From positions 124,001-188,000 of the forward strand of contig JAUIGN010000001.1 in NCBI GenBank assembly GCA_030430075.1: a DNA stretch of 64,000 bases, given 5' to 3'. The translations under genes and the position numbers were made by a program. Below the pieces are notes generated by a model that was not told the DNA's origin, did not search any database, and was given only the letters and a program-made list of their open reading frames with translations. The DNA is from a bacterium (GTDB lineage: Bacteria > Planctomycetota > Planctomycetia > Pirellulales > Pirellulaceae). Of the stretch, positions 28,588 to 36,774 are shown in pieces. How positions within the stretch are numbered: the first letter of the stretch is position 1; each line of letters begins with the position of its first letter.

Positions 28588-29507
28588 GCAGCCGCCTCCA
28601 TGGCTCGGCGAGGCAAACAGATGGTGAAGGCGGCTCCACCCTCGGGACAGTTCATCATCTCGATCCGCCCTCCATGGGCCTCGGCGATCCGCGAGACGAT
28701 GGCCAGCCCCAAGCCGGTCCCTTCGCTCTTGGTCGTGAAAAAGGGCTCGAAAATCCGCGGTCCAATCTCCTCCGGGATGCCGGGGCCGCTGTCGGCAACC
28801 TCCAGTTCCAGCCGTTTCCCGCAATCGACGGCCGTCACAAACAACTCGCCCCCGGCAGGCATCACGTCGATCGCATTGAAGACCAGGTTGACAAGCGCCC
28901 GGCGGAGCATGTCGCGATCCGCGGTCACCCAGATGTGGCTCGGCACGTCCATCTCCGTCGAAATGCCCTGGGCCTGCAACTGCGGGGCCAACGCGTCGCA
29001 GACCTCGTCAATCAACTGCCGCAGGTTGAAGTTGCCCCAGACGGGACAGCGGTCGGATGTAAAGCTCAACAAATCGGTCACCGTGGCCTCCAATGCGGTT
29101 AAGCCCGCGTCAATCTTCTCCATGATTTCGACACCGCCTTGACCGCCGCTCACGCGACGGCGTAGCAGTCCCAAGTACAACGAGACCGGCGCCAGGCCGT
29201 TCCGTACTTCATGTGCAACATGCGATGCCATTTGCCCCAAGTCGGCCAACCGATTCTTCCTCGCCAACTCGCGATTCTTCACCTCCAGCTCGTCACTCAA
29301 GCGGCAAACTTCCTGGCGCAACGCTTCATGCGTGGCACCCAATCGATCGGTTGCCGCTTGCCAGGCGTCAAGCACCGTTTGCAATTCGGAATCCCCGGAA
29401 TCCAGCACTCCGATCGGCAACCTGTCCGGCAGCGAACGGTGGTCGATCTGCGTCCCCTGGCCAGGAGTCGCGTCGGGTGATCTCGAATTATGAGCAGCCT
29501 GCATCAT
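28584..29507 (-). CDS. Sensor histidine kinase, partner of the sigma-54-type regulator
   Basis: The 307-residue soluble kinase has an N-terminal coiled coil (about 45-90), an H-box SHVAHEVRNGLAP with His99, N-box VNLVFNAIDVMPAGG, G1 ADSGPGIPEE, F box FEPFFTTK and G2 GTGLGLAI. No membrane segment is present, as in FlrB/FleS-type kinases. Start codons at 29507 and 29504 (ATGATG) are both possible; the first overlaps the upstream stop by four bases. The gene is coupled at both ends, so regulator, kinase and the small upstream protein are probably made together. Confidence 0.9.
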   Translation of the reverse strand: MMQAAHNSRSPDATPGQGTQIDHRSLPDRLPIGVLDSGDSELQTVLDAWQAATDRLGATHEALRQEVCRLSDELEVKNRELARKNRLADLGQMASHVAHEVRNGLAPVSLYLGLLRRRVSGGQGGVEIMEKIDAGLTALEATVTDLLSFTSDRCPVWGNFNLRQLIDEVCDALAPQLQAQGISTEMDVPSHIWVTADRDMLRRALVNLVFNAIDVMPAGGELFVTAVDCGKRLELEVADSGPGIPEEIGPRIFEPFFTTKSEGTGLGLAIVSRIAEAHGGRIEMMNCPEGGAAFTICLPRRAMEAAA

Positions 29508-29980
29508 GCGTCCGAAGTTAGGTCGAGGGAAACAGCAACGGCGGCGGCCCCGTCGTCGCCAACGTGCTCGGCCGATCGCGGGGACCAACGGGCGTACGGC
29601 GCCACGGTGCGGAACGAGGCGGGCGGGGCCCCCGGCATGGGGCGATCGCGCCGGGCGTCGTCATCACCGTCCAGTTCGAGAGCCATCGCGTCGGCAAGCA
29701 GGCGATCGCACTCGGCCGCCAACTCGCGCGCCGCCGCGCGGTCGGCGGGGCGACGCCAGATCCGAGCTTCGGGATCCTGGCCGCGAAACGGCTCCAAGGC
29801 CGCATCCACGGCCTGCAATGCCGTTACCAGTCGCTGCTTGGCAGCCAGCAGCTTCATGACGGATCCCGTCGCACCAGGTTGCGTCATTCGTGACTGACAG
29901 CGGCCAAGCTGCAGCAGTTGCCGCAGCACATCCCGCTTCTGCTGCAACCGCTTGACCAACAGATCCGTGTTCATTGGCAT
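29504..29980 (-). CDS. FlgN-like helical protein at the head of the flagellar block
   Basis: I do not recognise this 158-residue protein firmly. The first 100 residues are helical (DLLVKRLQQKRDVLRQLLQL, later KLLAAKQRLVTALQAVDAAL, then RELAAECDRLLADAMALE), a pattern like the export chaperone FlgN and related flagellar proteins. The last 50 are Pro/Arg-rich and probably disordered. Two ATGs (29980, 29974) are equally possible, neither with a clear ribosome-binding site; the upstream extension of the frame has no coding look. It overlaps the kinase gene by four bases. A chaperone for hook-associated proteins is the best guess from shape and place. Confidence 0.6.
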   Translation of the reverse strand: MPMNTDLLVKRLQQKRDVLRQLLQLGRCQSRMTQPGATGSVMKLLAAKQRLVTALQAVDAALEPFRGQDPEARIWRRPADRAAARELAAECDRLLADAMALELDGDDDARRDRPMPGAPPASFRTVAPYARWSPRSAEHVGDDGAAAVAVSLDLTSDA

Positions 29981-30611
29981 GCTGGGAGTGTAAGGAGTAA
30001 CCTGGCTGAAGTTCACGAAGCTCGCGTCGTCACCAAACGCGTGTTGCGCAACGCCGCACGAACATGACGGCCTGGCCGCCTGCACCGAAGGTAAGCTGCA
30101 TTTTGGAGGTACGGCCAGACATGAAGTGCAACCCATTGGCAATGTACGAACGGTTCGAACGACCGCCGACGTACAACGCGGCAAGTGAAAAGCGGCGGGG
30201 TTGTACTCGATTTACCGACCCGATGTCAACGTGTCTGCAACACGATTGTCCAGCCTTCTGTCCTCAGAATGCGGAATGGGATTCGGGCCGAGAACGGATC
30301 GTCGCGGCCCTCGCCCGCGGGCAACGTGGGCCGGCAGGACCACGAGATTTTCCGCTGCGGAGGCCTCGCCGGGGGCACCCACATGGCCCTTGGATCGAGC
30401 CCATCACAGCTTCGCCGATTCCGGCGGTACGGATGTGCGGGAAGTTGTTGATGTCATGTTCCTGGCCGATGCCAGACCGCATAACCTCATGCACAACCTA
30501 ACCGGCACTTCGCCCGCTGCGACCGGCGCTCGACGGTGGCTACGTCGAGGAAGCGGTGGATGACACGCTGATGAGGCAGTGCGCACCGAGCTGCACAACC
30601 ACGGTCGCCGC
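29981..30611. other. Intergenic region upstream of the flagellar block
   Basis: No gene could be supported in these 631 bases. Short open frames exist on both strands but have no starts with ribosome-binding sites or recognisable sequence. It must contain the promoter of the minus-strand flagellar block; the best sigma-54-like candidate is poor and is listed among the rejected items. Confidence 0.45.
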
Positions 30612-31370
30612 TTAGGGGGCGTCGCCCAGGAAATAGGTCGGGTGCTCGACGCTCGGTGTCCCGGTCACCTGCTCCATGATCCAGGTATCCATATCCTTGA
30701 GCATCTGCGTGTCAACTTCGTCACCGCAGGGATACTGTCGCACGGTCACTCCCAAGCCCGCGGTATGGAAGAGGCGCAGTTCCTGGCAGGCCATTTCGAC
30801 AGGATACGTTTCGGACTCGCGTCCCTGGGCAATGAAAAGCGGCAGCGTGCGAGCATATTCGAGTTGCCCCAGCGGGGTGCCGCCCAGGGGGAACGGTCCG
30901 CCGATCGATAGGGCGCCCGCGAAGCGGTCCGGGTGCCGCAAACCAATCCGAAAGGCCATCGTTCCTCCCGCCTCGAACCCAGCGAGAAAGATCCGGCTGG
31001 GTGCGACGTGGTATCGCTGGCAAGCGGCGTCGATGGCATCGAAGACGATCTGCTCCGCTTGCCCCAGTTGCTCGTCCGCATCGCCCCAGCGGCAGCCGCG
31101 GCCGTCTTCCATCCGCTGGTTACCGCGGGGACCGACGCCCACGTAGTTTCGCATGCTGATCTCAGGGATCACCCGAAACAATTCGTTCTCATCACCGTGC
31201 GGCCCGTGCAACCAGACCAACAACGGGTAGGCGTACTTCGGTTCGTAATGCAGGGGAGCGAAGAGGCAGTGAGCGGTATCAGGAGCAGGGACAAGTCCCA
31301 GGTCGTCGAGTTGGTTATCCGTCTGCGAAGTCGTCTCAGAGGCTTGGCCGATGAGCTGAAGGCGATTCAT
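30612..31370 (-). CDS. Alpha/beta-hydrolase fold protein without catalytic triad
   Basis: The 252-residue protein has the phospholipase/carboxylesterase layout: PLLVWLHGPHGDENELFRVI near the start, the nucleophile-elbow segment RIFLAGFEAGGTMAFRIGLR, then GALSIGGPFP, PLFIAQGRESETYP and VRQYPCGDEVD. At the three catalytic places the usual residues are absent: Ser is Glu133 (GFEAGG for GFSQGG), Asp is Ser186 (GRES for GT.D) and His is Asp217 (GDE for GHE). The fold core is otherwise well kept, so this is probably a selected non-enzymatic or re-tooled protein. The frame is open to 31709, but homologous sequence begins only after the ATG at 31370. mdh lies upstream on the same strand. Confidence 0.8.
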   Translation of the reverse strand: MNRLQLIGQASETTSQTDNQLDDLGLVPAPDTAHCLFAPLHYEPKYAYPLLVWLHGPHGDENELFRVIPEISMRNYVGVGPRGNQRMEDGRGCRWGDADEQLGQAEQIVFDAIDAACQRYHVAPSRIFLAGFEAGGTMAFRIGLRHPDRFAGALSIGGPFPLGGTPLGQLEYARTLPLFIAQGRESETYPVEMACQELRLFHTAGLGVTVRQYPCGDEVDTQMLKDMDTWIMEQVTGTPSVEHPTYFLGDAP

Positions 31371-31626
31371 ATTGCTTTCGGAATAAATGATGGGTGTGGG
31401 AAGATACCGAAGACGGGTGACGCCATGCCGCTCGAAGTCGGCGCGCGTCACGCAAATCTCAGCGCTTCGTATGGGAACCGGCGCGTTGTAAAGCGCCCCA
31501 GAAAAAAAGTCAACGTCAGGTGACACTGCGCGCTTGACTGCTAGCACGCAAAGAGAAGAACCGGCGCGTTGCCGCGCTGCCCCCGCGAAGGTGCCGCGCG
31601 ACAACCGTCGTCGCCTCGCTTGAGCA

Positions 31627-32784
<1,158 letters not shown>

Positions 32785-32802
32785 TCAAGTGGTGAAACGG
32801 GA

Positions 32803-34317
32803 CTATTCGAGGTTACTGAAGTCGGGACCGTCTGAGGCCTGCAGATCGTCGAGCCCGTTGCCGGCAACCCGCCGGTCACGACGGCGGTTGGCCTCTTGCT
32901 CGAAAGCGCGATCGCGGCGCCCGGAGCGCCACAACCCGAACCAGGTCGCCGCCAGGGCCAGGACAAACAGGACGCCGGCCACGACGCCGACCCAGGGGCT
33001 GCGGGACGAGACGGCGTCGATCGTCTGCAGATCATGCGCGATGAAAAGCGGCCCAATCTGCAACTGCCGATCGTCGAAGGACGAAATGTACTCCGAACGA
33101 TAAGACCACAGTTTGAAATACACGCCGGCCACCCGCACTTCCTGCCGCAGGTCGTCACCGACCGTCAATCCTGGCGGGAGCTCGCGGACGCAGACGGTGA
33201 TCGGGTAGTTGTGTTCAAACGTCGGCACTTCACCCGATTCACCGGGGTCTCCCAGCCGCACCACCTGATTGCCCAAGGGAACGAAAATGTCGACTTGATA
33301 ATAGTGGTCAAAACCAAAACGCTCCTGCAGATCCTCTTCGCCGACCAAGATCTTGGAGACGCGCCGCGCCGTACCGGGCAACGAGAACAGCCGGCCCTGG
33401 TTGCGTCGTGGCGCTTGCAGCAAAGGTCCGAAGGGCGGATCACGCTCGGCATGTTCGGCAAGTTCCCCGGGGGCGGCCTTGCCGACAGCGGACAGCAGTT
33501 GATAGAAGCACTCGCTGTCGGCACTTTCAATGCCCTGACGATTGCGTTGTCGCACCCCGTCCATCAATCCGATGTCCATGCCCAGGTCCGCCAAGACCAC
33601 GTGGTCCGCCAAAACGTCGTGGGAGGGGTCCGGCCGATCCGGATGCCACGCCACGCGTGGTGCGGCAAAAACCAAAGCGGCGCGACCCTCAACGCGACTC
33701 GTCTTCAGGAACAGGCCGAATGCCGAAACGGGTTCGTCCATGGGTCCGGGCTGCCAGGCCGCGGGGACGGCCCGGGTGCAGACTTCGAGCTGGCACGGTG
33801 GCTCGCGGCAATCGATCGTGACCACGACATACTCGGCAAACTCGAACCGTTCGGCAAGCTCGGGCGGCAATACGACACGACGCATCTGCCGGGCGCGCCC
33901 CTCCAGGTGAAAGGCGTCACTACGATGTTCGGCCGGCACGTCCAGGAGGGGCGCGACCTCCAACTGAGGAGCCGCCCAACGTTGCAGGGCCGCCAAGGGG
34001 AAGCGGGGCATCTGGTACAGGATGCGAATCAACGTCTCTTCGTCGTCCGGTCCGAGCGGCTCGCCGTCGGCAAGCATCTTGAGTTGACTCTCGGCGATGC
34101 CATACAGTTCCAACAGTTGGCTCGGGTGCGTCAACTTCCTGGGCGGTAGGCTGTCGACCGCGGCGGGTGTCTCATTCCAGGGCAGCTTTTCGGGGGGCTG
34201 CACCGGCGGCGACGGATCCGCCTGACCCGGCGCGGTCACGGGCTGCGCAACGGCCGGGGCCGGCAGCAGGAGGCAGCCGGCGACCAAGCCCAGGCACAGA
34301 ACCGCCCGCCGTCTCAT
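32803..34317 (-). CDS. Exported membrane-anchored protein of unknown function
   Basis: Not recognised. The 504-residue protein has a signal peptide (MRRRAVLCLGLVAGCLLLPA, cleavage after AVA), a Pro-rich stretch, a large extracytoplasmic part and one C-terminal membrane helix (WVGVVAGVLFVLALAATWFG) with a basic tail. Near the end, GVYFKLWSYRSEYISSFDDR followed by GPLFIAHD resembles a segment of the upstream protein (GFFFKRWAYPGQNG, then APLLLARG), so the two share a domain; an earlier SAFGLFLKTSRVEG segment may be another copy. A GTG at 34371 overlapping the upstream gene by 8 bases, with AAGGA before it, is an alternative start. The pair is probably one operon. Confidence 0.75.
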   Translation of the reverse strand: MRRRAVLCLGLVAGCLLLPAPAVAQPVTAPGQADPSPPVQPPEKLPWNETPAAVDSLPPRKLTHPSQLLELYGIAESQLKMLADGEPLGPDDEETLIRILYQMPRFPLAALQRWAAPQLEVAPLLDVPAEHRSDAFHLEGRARQMRRVVLPPELAERFEFAEYVVVTIDCREPPCQLEVCTRAVPAAWQPGPMDEPVSAFGLFLKTSRVEGRAALVFAAPRVAWHPDRPDPSHDVLADHVVLADLGMDIGLMDGVRQRNRQGIESADSECFYQLLSAVGKAAPGELAEHAERDPPFGPLLQAPRRNQGRLFSLPGTARRVSKILVGEEDLQERFGFDHYYQVDIFVPLGNQVVRLGDPGESGEVPTFEHNYPITVCVRELPPGLTVGDDLRQEVRVAGVYFKLWSYRSEYISSFDDRQLQIGPLFIAHDLQTIDAVSSRSPWVGVVAGVLFVLALAATWFGLWRSGRRDRAFEQEANRRRDRRVAGNGLDDLQASDGPDFSNLE

Positions 34318-34363
34318 GCTCAGCACCAGCAACCCCCTCGGCACGCGCTGACGACCACACCAT

Positions 34364-35794
34364 CTATTCACTTGCCTGTTCCTTATCGGCGTCCGCCAAT
34401 TGACGTAGGGCCTCTTCCGGGCGCGGCAGGACTTTCTGTCGCTTCAGCGCCTCCAACTCGGCGCGGTCCGCCTTGCGCAACGACGCCACCCCGTCCGGCG
34501 GCGTCTTGCCGGCCCGATAGGCCAACATGGCCAGTCCCACGGAGAGCACCAACACGCCCAGGACCGAACCGATCGCCGCGGCCAGGGAAGGCAGCGCCCG
34601 CTCCTGGTCTCGGCTCGCAGCAGGTGACCAGTCGGGCCCTCGCGCCAACAGCAGCGGCGCGGTTTGCAGACCGTTCTGGCCGGGATAGGCCCAGCGCTTG
34701 AAGAAGAAGCCGGTAAACGTCACATCCTCGCGGAGCGTCGTGGTGGACCGGTCGAGATCCTTATCCTTGACCACCGGAAAGCCGTCCGGGGTCTCCAAGG
34801 CGTAGACGACGATCGGCGAATTGGGGCCGGCTGCGGGCCTCACCCAATAGACGACATAATCTTCGATGCCGTGGATGTTGGCCGGCGCTTGAACACGATA
34901 GGCCAATCGAGCCACGCCATGGATGGTCACCAGCTTGCCCCGGTATTCGTCGGACTGCTTGAACAGTTGAAGAAAGCCGATGTCACCCATGCTCTGCGCC
35001 CGCAGCGTCTCCGGATCAACACGCTGCAACTGTTCGAACCAGCGAAACCAGGCATCCTGTTCGGCAGGTCGCCAAAACGAGTCATCGCGGATGGCATTGA
35101 CCGCAAGTTCATCCAGAACCACCTGCAACTCGTGCAGTTGCCCGCGCTCCGGTTCGGTCCACGGGCGCGGTGCGAGAGGGGCTTCCAGGGCCGGCTGCAA
35201 CTGGTTGGTCCAGGCCGCTTCCAGATCGCGCAAGGCCGTCAGCAGCGACTCGCGTTGCTCGTCCGCCAGCGAATCGCCGGATAACATCACGGCCTTATTC
35301 GCATCATTCAAATACGCCGTGTAGGAACGGGTCAAAAAATCGAGCGACTCGGCCCATCCCGGCGCCACTTCCGCCACCTCGCGTGACGGATCGCGGGCCG
35401 CCAAGAGGACGCGATCCAAGGCCGTCCGATCCTGGCGTTCGATTCGCGTCAGCAGCTTGCGCCAGGCATCCAACTCCAGCCGATGCCGGGCGGCGGCCTG
35501 CGCCGAAGCCGCGTCCCCTCCGACCAACTCGCGCGGATCGATCGCCGAATTCGCGTAAACCGTGCCTGCCGGATCCCCTTCCTCCGGCGCCGGTAAGCTC
35601 GTATCAAACTCTTCCGGTATGGCCTCGGTTTGCGGCACGCCGTTCCACATCCACTGCCAGTTTTCCGGTTTGCGGGCCTCGAACATCAGCGAGATTATCA
35701 GCAACAGGGAAGCAACCGCCGCGAACAAGCGCAGTTGGACGCGCCGGGAAAAATAGTCAGGAGGTGGCTGTGGTCGTTTGCTTCCCGAAGGCAT
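34364..35794 (-). CDS. Membrane protein of unknown function, partner of the downstream gene
   Basis: Not recognised. The 476-residue protein starts in the cytoplasm (Pro/Arg-rich), crosses the membrane at about 20-38 (LRLFAAVASLLLIISLMF), has a helical region (about 95-270) and a compact domain with YRGKLVTIHGVARLAYRVQA, IEDYVVYWVRPAAGPNSPIV and VTFTGFFFKRWAYPGQNG, then a second membrane helix (about 410-432, AAIGSVLGVLVLSVGLAMLA) and an acidic/basic tail. The compact domain recurs in the next gene. The stop overlaps the possible GTG start of that gene. Nothing in the sequence suggests catalysis; a structural or envelope role is possible. Confidence 0.75.
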   Translation of the reverse strand: MPSGSKRPQPPPDYFSRRVQLRLFAAVASLLLIISLMFEARKPENWQWMWNGVPQTEAIPEEFDTSLPAPEEGDPAGTVYANSAIDPRELVGGDAASAQAAARHRLELDAWRKLLTRIERQDRTALDRVLLAARDPSREVAEVAPGWAESLDFLTRSYTAYLNDANKAVMLSGDSLADEQRESLLTALRDLEAAWTNQLQPALEAPLAPRPWTEPERGQLHELQVVLDELAVNAIRDDSFWRPAEQDAWFRWFEQLQRVDPETLRAQSMGDIGFLQLFKQSDEYRGKLVTIHGVARLAYRVQAPANIHGIEDYVVYWVRPAAGPNSPIVVYALETPDGFPVVKDKDLDRSTTTLREDVTFTGFFFKRWAYPGQNGLQTAPLLLARGPDWSPAASRDQERALPSLAAAIGSVLGVLVLSVGLAMLAYRAGKTPPDGVASLRKADRAELEALKRQKVLPRPEEALRQLADADKEQASE

Positions 35795-36225
35795 CGGGAT
35801 CGGCCTTTCATCAAGTTGTGCTCGATCTGAGCACTGAAGAGCAACCGTCGAGCTCCCAACGGTGCTCGAGGATCGCTGCGGCGCGACATTTCGTTTGTCG
35901 CGATCGTCCTATTTGGCAATTCTACACGTTGCCGCCAGTTGCGTCTTCCCGCGCCGTCCTGGAGGCCGCTCGTCAGAGACCACGATGGCCGCCTCGGAGC
36001 CGTCGTGACCGGCAGCGGGACGGGTGGTGATTTGAGACTGACCGACCACGACGACCGGCCGAATGACTTGACGGAAAACAAGTTAAGTGGATTTTTGCTG
36101 ATTGGTTCAAGGCGCAGGGGAATAATACGTACGGCGGGCAACGATGGTCTCTCTAGCCGGCCGACAAGTATTCGTCCTTCCGCGGCGACCGACGTCGTCG
36201 CCGCGCATCCAGCACGAGGTCCCGT
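35795..36225. other. Divergent intergenic region before the sigma/VWA pair
   Basis: No gene is seen in these 431 bases. The part at about 36060-36120 is AT-richer and contains TTGACG (36068-36073), a possible -35 box for the plus strand, but no matching -10 box. The hairpin at 36181-36205 is described separately. Confidence 0.45.
36181..36205 (+). promoter_or_regulatory. Strong hairpin just upstream of a TTG-started sigma gene
   Basis: CGCGGCGAC (36181-36189) pairs perfectly with GTCGCCGCG (36197-36205) around a 7-base loop. It ends 20 bases before the TTG start codon and 10 bases before the GAGGT ribosome-binding site. It could limit translation of the sigma factor; this is inference from structure and place. 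Confidence 0.6.
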
Positions 36226-36726
36226 TTGGCGTTAACCCAACTTGAGTTTAATCGACTGGTCGACGAGTACGGGCCGGCCCTGTATCGGATGGCGTACCGG
36301 ATGGTCGGCGATGTTCACGTCGCGGAGGACCTGGTCCAGGAAACGTACCGCTCCGCCTGGAAGGGTCGCCGGCAATACCAACCCGGTCTTGGCAACCGGG
36401 CGTGGCTGGCAACGATTCTGCGCCGCCGTGTGATCGACCATTGGCGGCGTCAGAAGCCCGTGGGCATGGTCGGCGGAGACGCGGTCCGGGAGATCGCCGT
36501 TGACGACCCGGACCCGACCGCCGACGAACTGAGCACCAACCTGCAAGAAGGGCTGCAACGACTGGCCGAACCGCTCCGCGAGACGCTGCTCCTGGTCGTC
36601 GTGGGCGAACTGACGCACCAGGAGGTGGCCGACATGCTGGATATCCCCCTGGGGACGGTCCTTTCACGCGTCAGCCGCGCGCGGACCCGTTTACGGCAGC
36701 ACATGAGCGAACTCGCACGAACCTGA
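36226..36726 (+). CDS. ECF-type RNA polymerase sigma factor, TTG start
   Basis: The 166-residue group-4 sigma factor has region 2 (DEYGPALYRMAYRMVGDVHV, AEDLVQETYRSAWKG, RAWLATILRRRVIDHWRR) and region 4 (RLAEPLRETLLLVVVGELTH, QEVADMLDIPLGTVLSRVSR). The only reasonable start is TTG at 36226, preceded by GAGGT; a rare start next to a hairpin suggests low, controlled output. The following gene, 48 bases on, encodes a membrane protein with short N-terminal cytoplasmic repeats and a VWA domain, a likely anti-sigma partner. Regulon and signal are unknown. Confidence 0.9.
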   Translation: MALTQLEFNRLVDEYGPALYRMAYRMVGDVHVAEDLVQETYRSAWKGRRQYQPGLGNRAWLATILRRRVIDHWRRQKPVGMVGGDAVREIAVDDPDPTADELSTNLQEGLQRLAEPLRETLLLVVVGELTHQEVADMLDIPLGTVLSRVSRARTRLRQHMSELART

Positions 36727-36774
36727 TTCACTTCGTTCCCTGACTCCCTGGTCAAGACCAGGCTGACCCTGACG

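Noticed and set aside
30127..30148. Sigma-54-like promoter on the minus strand upstream of the flagellar block
   Set aside because: The -12 part (TTGCA) fits but the -24 part reads TTGCCA instead of TGGCAC, so the GG pair is missing at the right spacing.
30145..30165. tRNA-like GGTTCGAAC segment
   Set aside because: It resembles a T-loop, but no acceptor, D or anticodon stem can be folded around it.
30064..30563. Small overlapping open frames on both strands (up to 145 codons)
   Set aside because: They lack ribosome-binding sites and recognisable sequence and overlap each other. A decayed gene cannot be excluded, but nothing supports one.
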